The translations under genes and the position numbers were made by a program. The notes under the pieces are model-generated. The model searched no databases. It was not told the origin of the DNA and saw only the letters and a list, made by a program, of their open reading frames with translations. A DNA stretch of 64,000 nucleotides from Brevundimonas lenta (lineage in GTDB: Bacteria; Pseudomonadota; Alphaproteobacteria; Caulobacterales; Caulobacteraceae): assembly GCF_014196335.1 (NCBI RefSeq), contig NZ_JACIDM010000003.1, positions 434,001-498,000 of the forward strand, read 5' to 3'. Every line of letters begins with the position of its first letter. The first letter of the stretch is position 1. Shown piece by piece: positions 30,259 to 37,927 of this stretch.

Positions 30259-30972
30259 ATGCTCATGCGTCTGAAACGACTGGCGAAACGGGTCTGCACC
30301 CCCGACGAGCTCGACATGATCGAGCACTATCAGACACCCGCCGAAAAGACGGCCGATCTGGTGGTTCACGTCATCGGCCTGACCCTCGCGGCCATCGGCG
30401 GCATCGTCCTCGCCGTCCTGGCCGCGATCTACTCCGGCATCGGGGCGGTGATGGCTACGGCGACCTACGCCGCCTGTCTGATCGCCATGCTGACGGCCTC
30501 GACGGTCTACAACCTGACCCGCCCCTGCGCCGCCCGGCCGGTGCTCAGACGGCTCGACGAGGCGGCGATCTTCCTGATGATCGCCGGCAGCTACACCCCC
30601 TTCACCACCCAGCGGTTCGAGGGGGGCTGGGTGATCGGCTTCACCCTGCTGGTGTGGGCGGTCGGCCTGTCCGGCGCCTTCGCCAAGATGCTGCTGCCGC
30701 GCCTGTCCGACGCCTTCTGGAGCGCGGTCTATGTCGCCTTCGGCTGGCTGGCCGTGATCGCCCTGAAGCCGATGATCGACACCGTCCATCCGGTCGCCCT
30801 GACCCTGCTGGTCATCGGGGGTCTGATCTACACCGCCGGGGTCTTCGTCTTCATCAGCCCGAGGGTTCGCTTCCGCCGCGCCATCTGGCACGGCTTCGTC
30901 GTCACGGGCGCAACGGTCCACTGGGCGGCGGTCCTCGTCGGCGTCGTTCTTGCCCCTGCGGCAGTCGGCTAG
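30259..30972 (+). CDS. hemolysin III / TrhA (PAQR-like) membrane protein
   Basis: A 237-residue seven-helix membrane protein. EKTADLVVHVIGL, RRLDEAAIFLMIAGSYTPF and IWHGFVVTGATVHW carry the histidine, serine and aspartate residues conserved in the hemolysin III / PAQR superfamily. Physiological role is uncertain in bacteria; membrane energetics or lipid homeostasis have been proposed for the family. The start ATG 30259 is followed by a second ATG two codons later. Confidence 0.9.
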   Translation: MLMRLKRLAKRVCTPDELDMIEHYQTPAEKTADLVVHVIGLTLAAIGGIVLAVLAAIYSGIGAVMATATYAACLIAMLTASTVYNLTRPCAARPVLRRLDEAAIFLMIAGSYTPFTTQRFEGGWVIGFTLLVWAVGLSGAFAKMLLPRLSDAFWSAVYVAFGWLAVIALKPMIDTVHPVALTLLVIGGLIYTAGVFVFISPRVRFRRAIWHGFVVTGATVHWAAVLVGVVLAPAAVG

Positions 30973-31028
30973 ACTTTCGCACGCGCAGCGCGGAAAGTGC
31001 GGCGTTGCAACAGGATCGGGGACCCCGC

Positions 31029-31628
31029 GTGGCTGACAGGAAGTCCGGAGCCGGCGACACCGTCGTCATCAAGAAGTACGCCAACCGCCGCCTCTACAAC
31101 ACGGCGACCTCCGCCTACGTCACGCTTGAGGACCTGGCCCGCATGGTGCGCGAAGGGACCGAGTTCGTGGTCTACGACGCCAAGACCAACGAGGACCTGA
31201 CGCGCCAGATCCTGACCCAGATCATCTTCGAGGAAGAGAGCCGCGGCGAAGCCCTGCTGCCCGTCCAGTTCCTGCGTCAGCTGATCGGCTTCTACGGCGG
31301 CCAGATGCAGGGCGTGCTGCCCAGCTACCTCGAAATGTCGCTCGACAATTTCTCGCGTCAGCAGGAGCAGATCCGCGGCCAGTTCACCAAAGCCTTCGGC
31401 GCGGCGCCGGGCGCGGGGATCATGGACGAGGCGGTCAAGCGCAACATGGCCATGTTCGCCGAGGCCATGAAGATGTGGCCGGGCTTCGGAGCCATGAGCG
31501 CCGCCGCCCGGCCGACCCCTTCTCCGGAAGCCGCGCCCGCTGCCGATCCGCTGGAAGAGATGCGTCGCCAGATGGACGAGATGCGCGCGCAGCTGGACAA
31601 GATGTCCAAATGGCCCAGCAACACCTGA
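31029..31628 (+). CDS. phaR: polyhydroxyalkanoate synthesis regulator PhaR
   Basis: A 199-residue protein. The N-terminal DNA-binding segment (VVIKKYANRRLYNTATSAYV) and the following PHB-accumulation domain (LPVQFLRQLIGFYGGQMQGV) define PhaR. It binds PHA granules and represses phasin or synthase genes. The start is GTG 31029 (MADRKSGAGD). Its stop overlaps the next gene start (TGATG). Confidence 0.93.
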   Translation: MADRKSGAGDTVVIKKYANRRLYNTATSAYVTLEDLARMVREGTEFVVYDAKTNEDLTRQILTQIIFEEESRGEALLPVQFLRQLIGFYGGQMQGVLPSYLEMSLDNFSRQQEQIRGQFTKAFGAAPGAGIMDEAVKRNMAMFAEAMKMWPGFGAMSAAARPTPSPEAAPAADPLEEMRRQMDEMRAQLDKMSKWPSNT

Positions 31629-31975
31629 TGTCGGACGAGGTCCGCCCCGTTGGCCCTGTCGAGCGCCGCGATCGCCGAGCGGCCGAGCGGCGTGAGGCGG
31701 AGCGCCGGGCCGGATCGGCCTCGCGCGACCTGGTGCCTGTCGACTTCGCGGCAGAACCCGCCGACGGCCCGGCAAGACCTGCCCCCACGCCGACGGCGGA
31801 TGCCGGTGCGACAGCCTTCGCCGCGCATCTGATGGGGCAGACCGGCCAGCGTCGCGGCCTGAAGGGCGGCCCGCCCGTGCTGGACGCGGCCCGCTCCGCC
31901 TACCTCGGAACCCGGTATTCCGGCGCAGCCGAGCGTCGTCCGAAGCCGGGACAGACCGAAGACACCGACATCTGA
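31628..31975 (+). CDS. small charged protein downstream of phaR, unknown
   Basis: A 115-residue protein, very rich in arginine, alanine and proline at the N-terminus (VERRDRRAAERREAERRAGS), with a more structured C-terminal part (AFAAHLMGQTGQRRGLKGGP, LDAARSAYLGTRYSG). No family is recognised. It is translationally coupled to phaR by a TGATG overlap, so a role in PHA regulation is possible. Confidence 0.75.
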   Translation: MSDEVRPVGPVERRDRRAAERREAERRAGSASRDLVPVDFAAEPADGPARPAPTPTADAGATAFAAHLMGQTGQRRGLKGGPPVLDAARSAYLGTRYSGAAERRPKPGQTEDTDI

Positions 31976-32108
31976 GCGAACGGCACGGTCCTTGCTGAAC
32001 CGGGGTGATCGAACCCGTTTCCGGACCCTGCCATGCTGTCTCTCATCGCCCGCGCCTTTGACGTCACGGTCGTCGCCCTGATCTTCGTGGCCTTCTCCTA
32101 GGCGTAGC

Positions 32109-32627
32109 CTAGGCCGTCGCGCCGAAGTCGAGGTCCTTGCGGGCCGAGATGATGGTGACGATGAACCCGGCCAGGACGTCCAACATGACCATGGTCACAA
32201 TCAGGAAGAAGGTCGACGTCGCGAACCCGCGGATCAGCAGGAACTCGACCAGGCAGATCACGAACAGGATCATCGACAGGGCGTGATTGACGATCGCGAC
32301 CTTCTGGCTGGACGTGGATTTCAGCAGTTCGAAGAACAGCAGGACCAGCGACAGCATCAGAATCAGGTCGCCCGGACCGACGTTCCAGCTGGTGCCGGAC
32401 GCCATCGGGATCGAGAACATCGGGTCGCGCAGAATGGCGTCCGCGCCGCCCGCCGCCGCAGCGGTCGCGCCGCCGCCCAGCAGGCTGGTCAGCACGACGA
32501 GATTGTAGAGCACCACAGGAATCACGAGCAGCGGCAGGGCGATCAGCATGGCCAGGCTCCAGAGCCGTCGGCCACCAATGGCCGCGCTTGTTAACGATAA
32601 ATAACCCGGTTCGATCCATCCGGCCAT
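32109..32627 (-). CDS. four-helix membrane protein, function unknown
   Basis: A 172-residue protein with four hydrophobic segments at about 27-50, 85-101, 113-132 and 138-160 (for example LAMLIALPLLVIPVVLYNLV and FFLIVTMVMLDVLAGF). A flexible Gly/Ala loop follows the first. No family is named. It lies just downstream of the glycosyltransferase gene at 32655 on the same strand, so a joint role in envelope lipid modification is possible. Confidence 0.75.
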   Translation of the reverse strand: MAGWIEPGYLSLTSAAIGGRRLWSLAMLIALPLLVIPVVLYNLVVLTSLLGGGATAAAAGGADAILRDPMFSIPMASGTSWNVGPGDLILMLSLVLLFFELLKSTSSQKVAIVNHALSMILFVICLVEFLLIRGFATSTFFLIVTMVMLDVLAGFIVTIISARKDLDFGATA

Positions 32628-32654
32628 GCCGGCTCGCCCGAGGGGCGAAACGAC

Positions 32655-33383
32655 CTAGAATTCGCTGATGGCGCCGGGGCGGCGGGACCGCGACTTCAGC
32701 CACATCACGCCCAGCAGGTCCGAGAACGACGCCATCAGGCGCCCCCAGTTCGTATATTTGGACTGGCCGGTCTCGCGGTGACGGTGATCGACGTCGAGGT
32801 AGCGATTCTCATACCCCTCGCGGATCATCAGCGCGGGCAGGTAGCGATGGATGTGGTCGAAGTACGGGAGCCGCAGGAAGACATCGCGTCGGAAGGCCTT
32901 CAGTCCGCAGCCGGTGTCGTCGGCATCGTCCGAGAGCAGCTTCTTGCGAATCCGGTTGGCCCAGCGGGAGGCCCAGCGCTTGGCTTCGCTGTCCTGGCGT
33001 TTCGCGCGGACACCGCCCACCAGGGCGACAGTGGAAGGCGAGGCGGCGAGCAGGTCGGTCAGCCGCGGCGCATCCGCCGGCGGGTTCTGGCCGTCGCCAT
33101 CGAGGGTGACCACGATCGGCGCCCGCGCCGCCAGCACGCCGGTGCGGACTGCGCGACTCTGACCGGCGTTCGAGCCATGGCTGAGGATGCGCAGCATCGG
33201 CAGTTCGGCTTGCAGCGCCCGCAACTCGTCCAGCGTTCCGTCCTTCGACGCGTCGTTGACGAAGACCATCTCGAAGGAGCGCCCGGCGAAAGCGGTTGCG
33301 ATCTCGCGGGCGAGCGGCGCCGCGGCCCCCTCCTCGTTGTGGACAGGGACGACGACGGAGATGTCGGGAACGGCTTCGGTCAT
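32655..33383 (-). CDS. family 2 glycosyltransferase (DPM1/ArnC-like)
   Basis: A 242-residue GT2 enzyme. DISVVVPVHNEEGAA is the nucleotide-sugar start, VNDASKDGTLDEL and VTLDGDGQNPP hold the metal-binding aspartates, and TGQSKYTNWGRL is the usual C-terminal segment of polyprenyl-phosphate glycosyltransferases. It likely loads a sugar onto undecaprenyl phosphate. The divergent gene at 33470 is an ArnT-like transferase that would use such a lipid-linked sugar, so the two may act in sequence. Confidence 0.9.
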   Translation of the reverse strand: MTEAVPDISVVVPVHNEEGAAAPLAREIATAFAGRSFEMVFVNDASKDGTLDELRALQAELPMLRILSHGSNAGQSRAVRTGVLAARAPIVVTLDGDGQNPPADAPRLTDLLAASPSTVALVGGVRAKRQDSEAKRWASRWANRIRKKLLSDDADDTGCGLKAFRRDVFLRLPYFDHIHRYLPALMIREGYENRYLDVDHRHRETGQSKYTNWGRLMASFSDLLGVMWLKSRSRRPGAISEF

Positions 33384-33469
33384 GGCCGTTGTCTAGCCGG
33401 TTTCGCAGGCGTGCGGGAGGGCGGCGTGCGCACGGCCCATGACGCAACCGAAAGCGTCGTGTTAGGAAC

Positions 33470-35155
33470 ATGAACATGATGCGCCCCGACCTCGACCGCT
33501 ACATCGCCGGATGGCGGGGACCCGTACTGGCGGCCCTGGTCGCCCTGTTCGCCGGCCTGCCGGTGCTGATGCTGCTGCCGCCGCTGGATCGCGACGAAAG
33601 CCGTTACGCCCAGGCGACGTCGCAGATGCTGGAGAGCGGCGACTACGTCGACATTCGTTTCCAGCAGGATCCGCGCTGGAAGAAGCCTGTCGGCATCTAC
33701 TGGATGCAGGCGGCGGCCGTGGCGGCGACGTCGAACGTCGAGAACCGGGACATCCAGCCCTACCGGATTCCGTCGATCCTCGGCGCCATGCTGGCCGCCG
33801 CGGCGTGCGCCTGGGCCGGCGCCGCGATGTTCGGACAGAGGGCCGGCTTCCTGGGCGGGGCCATGCTGGGCGCGACCTTCCTGCTGTCGACGGAAGCGGG
33901 GATCGCCAAGACCGACGCGATGCTTTGCGCGTCCGTCACCCTGTCCATGGCGGCCCTGGCGCGAATCTATCTGTCGACACGGGCGGGGGAGATTCCCCGA
34001 CGACCGCACAAGCTGCTGTTCTGGCTGGGCCTGGGGCTGTCGATTCTGATCAAGGGGCCGATCGGCCTGATCGTCATCGCCCCGGCGATGCTGATGCTCT
34101 CGGTTTGGGATCGCGACATCAAATGGATGCGACGGCTCGGCTGGGGTTGGGGTCTGCCGCTGGTGGCCCTGATCGTCGGCCCCTGGGCGATCGCCATCAC
34201 CATCGCCACGGACGGCGGATTCTGGCGCGAAGCCATCGCCGGCGACCTGGCGCCCAAGCTTGCAGGCGGACACGAGAGCCACGGAGCGCCTCCCGGCTAC
34301 TACCTGCTGGGCGCGCTGGTCCTGTTCTTCCCGGCAACCCTGCTGCTGCCCGCCGCCCTGTCGACGGGCTGGCACCGGCGCGCCGAGCCGGCGGTGCGGT
34401 TCCTGGTCTGCTGGCTCGTGCCCGCATGGCTGATCTTCGAACTGACGCCGACCAAGCTGGCGCACTACACCCTGCCGGCCTACGGAGCCCTGGCGCTTCT
34501 GGCCGCAGCCGCCCTGACCCGGCCCATCGGACGCGTCTCGCGCTACATGGGCGCGGCGCTGACGGTCGTGGTGGGGGCCGCCCTGGCCGTGGGGACGGTC
34601 TATCTGCTCACCGAGTACGGCAAGTCGACGGCCCAGACCTGGGCGACCATCACCATCGTCTTCGCCGTCCTGGCCGCCCTGATCGGCGCCTTCCTGATGA
34701 TGCATCGGGCGGCGGTGACGGCGCTGATCGCCTCCCTGACGTTGGGCGTCATCGCTCACGGCGCGCTGGCCGGAACCCTGCGCCAGCTGCGGCCCCTCGC
34801 GGTCTCGCCCCAGCTTCAGAAGGTTCTGGAAGAGGGTGACCTGCATCCGCGCATGGGCCGGCCCGGGCCGGTGGCCATCGCGGGGTATCACGAGCCCAGC
34901 TTCGTCTTCCTGACCGGCAAGGACACCGAACTGACGGACGCCGCCGGCGCCGCGAAGGCCCTGGCCGAAGGGCGTCCCGCCATCGTCGAGGAGCGCGAGG
35001 CCGAGGCGTTCCGACAGGCGGCCGCCAATCTCGGCGTGACCGGTCGCTCGGTCGGCGTCGTGCAGGGCTACAACTATTCGCAGGGCGATGACGTCCGCCT
35101 GACCGTATACGCCCCGCCGGGCGCAACGCCCGCCAGTCCGGAGCGCGCGCGATGA
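33470..35155 (+). CDS. ArnT-like GT39 membrane glycosyltransferase
   Basis: A 561-residue integral membrane enzyme with about a dozen hydrophobic helices. The first periplasmic loop carries PPLDRDESRYAQATSQMLES, the acidic catalytic motif of GT39/ArnT enzymes, followed by RWKKPVGIYWMQ. It transfers a sugar from undecaprenyl phosphate to lipid A or another envelope acceptor. Two start codons (33470, 33476) are possible. It overlaps the HMG-CoA lyase gene by four bases. Confidence 0.9.
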   Translation: MNMMRPDLDRYIAGWRGPVLAALVALFAGLPVLMLLPPLDRDESRYAQATSQMLESGDYVDIRFQQDPRWKKPVGIYWMQAAAVAATSNVENRDIQPYRIPSILGAMLAAAACAWAGAAMFGQRAGFLGGAMLGATFLLSTEAGIAKTDAMLCASVTLSMAALARIYLSTRAGEIPRRPHKLLFWLGLGLSILIKGPIGLIVIAPAMLMLSVWDRDIKWMRRLGWGWGLPLVALIVGPWAIAITIATDGGFWREAIAGDLAPKLAGGHESHGAPPGYYLLGALVLFFPATLLLPAALSTGWHRRAEPAVRFLVCWLVPAWLIFELTPTKLAHYTLPAYGALALLAAAALTRPIGRVSRYMGAALTVVVGAALAVGTVYLLTEYGKSTAQTWATITIVFAVLAALIGAFLMMHRAAVTALIASLTLGVIAHGALAGTLRQLRPLAVSPQLQKVLEEGDLHPRMGRPGPVAIAGYHEPSFVFLTGKDTELTDAAGAAKALAEGRPAIVEEREAEAFRQAAANLGVTGRSVGVVQGYNYSQGDDVRLTVYAPPGATPASPERAR

Positions 35156-36069
35156 GCCGTCGCATCACCATCGTCGAGGTCGGTCCCCGTGACGGCCTGC
35201 AGAACGAAACGGCGATCCTTGAGCCGATCATGCGGGCCAATCTGGTTCGTCGCCTGGAAGGCGCCGGCGCGCGGCGCATCGAGGCCGTCAGCTTCGTCCA
35301 TCCGAAATACGTGCCGCAGATGGCCGGAGCCGAAGAGGTGATGGCCGACCTGCCCCACGAGGCCGGGCGCAGCCGCATCGGCCTGGTGTTGAACGGCAAG
35401 GGCTATGACCGGGCGCTGGGTACGGCCGTGGATGAGGTCAACGTCGCGATGTCCGCGACCGATGGGTTCGGGCTCAAGAACCAGGGACTGTCGGTCGAAC
35501 AGCAGGTGCAGATGCTGGCCGACATCATGGCCGGTCGGGCCAACGCAGAAGGCGCGCCGGGCGCCACGCCCTCCCTGTCCGCCACCCTGTCCTGCGTCTG
35601 GGGCTGTCCCTTCGACGGCGAGGTATCCATCGATCAGGTGGCCGATCTGGTCGGGCGGATCGCTGAACTCGGGGTCGAGGAGATCGCCCTGGCCGACACC
35701 ATCGGCGTCGGCGACCCGTGGGCCGTGACGCGTAAGGTCGAGGCGGCTCGCAAGGCCGCGCCAGACGCAGTCCTGCGGCTGCATTTCCACGACACGCGCA
35801 ACACCGGCCTGGCCAACGCCTATGCCGGTGTGGAGGCGGGCGTGGACGTGCTGGACGCCTCCGTCGGCGGCATCGGCGGCTGTCCGTTCGCGCCCGGCGC
35901 TACCGGCAACATCGCCACCGAGGATCTGGTCTACATGCTGGAGCGGGCCGGGTTTGAAACCGGCTACGACCTCGATGCGCTGATCACCACCGCCCGCTGG
36001 ATCGGGGAGAAGATCGGCCGTCCCGCGCCCAGCGCGCTCAGCCGCGCAGGAGGCTGGCCTCGAAGCTGA
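35152..36069 (+). CDS. mvaB: hydroxymethylglutaryl-CoA lyase
   Basis: A 305-residue TIM-barrel lyase. VEVGPRDGLQNE holds the metal-binding aspartate, LRLHFHDTRNTG the metal histidines and GGCPFAPGATGNIATEDL the catalytic cysteine loop. It cleaves HMG-CoA to acetoacetate and acetyl-CoA in leucine degradation. The thiolase (28937) and the bkd operon (48 kb) could work in the same route. It overlaps the GT39 gene by four bases although the functions are unrelated. Confidence 0.95.
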   Translation: MSRRITIVEVGPRDGLQNETAILEPIMRANLVRRLEGAGARRIEAVSFVHPKYVPQMAGAEEVMADLPHEAGRSRIGLVLNGKGYDRALGTAVDEVNVAMSATDGFGLKNQGLSVEQQVQMLADIMAGRANAEGAPGATPSLSATLSCVWGCPFDGEVSIDQVADLVGRIAELGVEEIALADTIGVGDPWAVTRKVEAARKAAPDAVLRLHFHDTRNTGLANAYAGVEAGVDVLDASVGGIGGCPFAPGATGNIATEDLVYMLERAGFETGYDLDALITTARWIGEKIGRPAPSALSRAGGWPRS

Positions 36070-36100
36070 CCTGCCGGCGCCCCTCGGCGCAGGACAGGAT

Positions 36101-36649
36101 TCAGTCCTCATCGATGTCTGCCCCGTCTGCCGACGGCGAAACGGGGTGCAGATCGTGCAGATAGTGCAGATCCCCGGTTACGGCGTCCGCAGCTTCCCGC
36201 ATGCGCGCCTTGACGTCGCCGATGGGCTTCGTGAGGTCGCAGAACTCGGCCATGGCGGCCCGCTGTTTCGCGCCGCGTAGACGCTCGGCTGCGCGGGCGC
36301 GTTCCTGTTCCACCAGCACGATATGGCGGGCGGCCATGGCGTGCAGCCGGCCCCAACGCAGCGCCTCGTAGACCCGCCCCCGCTCAACCGCCAGCGCCAT
36401 CCGACCGGCGGCGACACGGATGGTCCGGCCGGGGTCGAAGTCGGGGAGTTCGTCGTCGGGGACGTCGGGCTCAAGCTCGGTGTCCGGCTGGTCCGATCGG
36501 CGCCAACCCTCCTCGCGGGCGCGCCGGCGAAAGGCGGACAGGCCGATATCGAACCGCTCGCACACGACCGGAGCGGGTTCGCCGGCGAGATAGGCCTCAC
36601 GCGCCTGATCCCAGGTTTCGGGGCTGCGAATGCGGTAACCGTCTGTCAT
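36101..36649 (-). CDS. small helix-turn-helix-like protein (paralogue of 24627-25097)
   Basis: A 182-residue protein with the same N-terminal pattern as the gene at 24627: ETWDQAREAYLAG, ERFDIGLSAFRRRA and EGWRRSDQ, followed by RMALAVERG and EALRW. The start MTDGYRIRSPETW at 36649 is chosen by that similarity. Near the C-terminus the coding sequence contains three copies of a nonamer (36146-36172), which translate as LHYLHDLH. Function is unknown; DNA binding is inferred. Confidence 0.75.
   Translation of the reverse strand: MTDGYRIRSPETWDQAREAYLAGEPAPVVCERFDIGLSAFRRRAREEGWRRSDQPDTELEPDVPDDELPDFDPGRTIRVAAGRMALAVERGRVYEALRWGRLHAMAARHIVLVEQERARAAERLRGAKQRAAMAEFCDLTKPIGDVKARMREAADAVTGDLHYLHDLHPVSPSADGADIDED
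36146..36172. repeat. triplicated GTGCAGAT nonamer inside a coding end
   Basis: GTGCAGATC, GTGCAGATA and GTGCAGATC stand head to tail within the last codons of the gene at 36101-36649. In gene orientation they are followed by CCCGTTTCG. The layout mirrors the arrays at 25094 and 28880, with a different unit sequence. Confidence 0.8.
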
Positions 36650-36799
36650 GGGGCCCAGCATGAACCGCGGCTGCGTCGAAATCGGTCGTACCATCCGGCC
36701 CGGCTCACCGATGCGATTTCAGCAAAGCCTCAGCTTTCGCTCATGCGGCTCACCGGCCGTCCGACCCAGACTGAAAGCCTCACCAACGGAGGCCATCGG

Positions 36800-37360
36800 A
36801 TGTCGGGGAATATTGAAGGCGGCGCACGCCACAGGGGCTGGTGGAGGATCATCGTCTGGGGCGGCCCCGCGGTGCTGCTGCTGATACCCGCGGTCGCCAT
36901 GCAGTTCTCCGACGAGGTGCAGTGGACCGCTTTCGACTTCATTGTCGCCGCCGTCATTCTGGCGGTGCCGGCGGCGCTGATTGAACTGACCATGCGGGCG
37001 TCGCGCAGCGTCGCCTATCGCGCGGGGGTGGTCGTGGCGCTGGGGACCGCCTTCCTGATCACCTGGTCGAACCTGGCCGTCGGGATCATCGGCAACGAGG
37101 ACAACCCCATCAACCAGATCTTCTTCGGCGTGATCCTCATCGCCATCGTCAGCGCCTTCATCGCCAATTTCAGGGCCCGGGGCATGGCTCTGGCCATGGC
37201 GGCGACCGCCGTCGCCATGGCGGCGACCGCGATCCCGGCCTTCATGGACGGATCCGTGGTCGTGCGCCTGATCGCGATCTTCACCGCGCTCTGGCTTCTC
37301 TCCGCCTGGCTGTTCCACAAGGCGGCCACGGGCCAGGCCACAGTAGCGGCGGAGTCCTGA
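36800..37360 (+). CDS. multi-helix membrane protein, function unknown
   Basis: A 186-residue protein with six likely membrane helices, including WGGPAVLLLIPAVAMQF, FIVAAVILAVPAALIEL and LIAIFTALWLLSAWLF. A short NEDNPINQ loop sits in the middle. No family is claimed. GGAGG precedes ATG 36800 at good distance. It is divergent from the helix-turn-helix-like gene. Confidence 0.75.
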   Translation: MSGNIEGGARHRGWWRIIVWGGPAVLLLIPAVAMQFSDEVQWTAFDFIVAAVILAVPAALIELTMRASRSVAYRAGVVVALGTAFLITWSNLAVGIIGNEDNPINQIFFGVILIAIVSAFIANFRARGMALAMAATAVAMAATAIPAFMDGSVVVRLIAIFTALWLLSAWLFHKAATGQATVAAES

Positions 37361-37377
37361 CAGGCGGACGGACGTCC

Positions 37378-37662
37378 TTACGCAGGAACCGGCTCGGCCT
37401 TGTCCCGCGTCCGTTCGGTCTCCTGCAGAGGCTCGCATTTACGAAACCGGGCGGCGTCCCAGCCGCAGTCGCCGCAGCGACACGGGCCGCCGAGGTGGCA
37501 GGTGGGGTGAAGCTCCAGCAGGCGGACGCTCCAGCCGTCGCCGACCTGGCGCGTGCGGGTGACGGTGTAGCGCTCGCCGAGGCGGGGCATGACCCGGGTC
37601 TCGGGATGGACGGGCACGTCGTCGATGCATTCGACGACGTCAGCGGACTGGAATCTGGACAT
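37378..37662 (-). CDS. small protein with cysteine-rich motif, unknown
   Basis: A 94-residue protein. The N-terminal half (VECIDDVPVH, LGERYTVTRTRQVGDGWSVR) looks like a small beta barrel. The centre carries CHLGGPCRCGDCGWD, which could bind zinc, followed by ARFRKCEP. It resembles short phage- or gene-transfer-agent-associated proteins in general layout, but no family is claimed. The start MSRFQSADVV at 37662 is supported by the ordered fold after it. Confidence 0.65.
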   Translation of the reverse strand: MSRFQSADVVECIDDVPVHPETRVMPRLGERYTVTRTRQVGDGWSVRLLELHPTCHLGGPCRCGDCGWDAARFRKCEPLQETERTRDKAEPVPA

Positions 37663-37772
37663 GGACCTTGGTGCGCCCCCGCGCGGATGACGGGTCCATG
37701 AAATCCGGCATTCGCGCCTGAACGCCAATCACATGAGCGGCGCCGTGACCCGGGGTGGGGCGGAACAGTATT

Positions 37773-37910
37773 TTCCGCTCATCCCCGCGAAAGCGGGGAC
37801 CCGGACCTTTCGTGGGAACGCCGGGCGTTTCAGGACATCGGCCTGAGCGCGCACAGGCGAGACCGATCACCCACAGAACTGGGTCCCCGCTTTCGCGGGG
37901 ATGAGCGGAA
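37773..37910. repeat. palindromic repeat, family 1 (copy C)
   Basis: Ends TTCCGCTCATCCCCGCGAAA and the complement GGGGATGAGCGGAA. The interior shares CGCCGGGCGTTTCA and GACATCGG with copies B and E. It ends 17 bases from the putA stop and may act as its transcription terminator. Confidence 0.9.
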
Positions 37911-37927
37911 TGAAGGAAGTCCGGAGC

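Noticed and set aside
32033-32101. 22-codon frame (MLSLIARAFDVTVVALIFVA...) that could be a small membrane peptide
   Set aside because: Hydrophobic and in a real gap, but the ribosome-binding site is weak and conservation cannot be judged; too little support to annotate.
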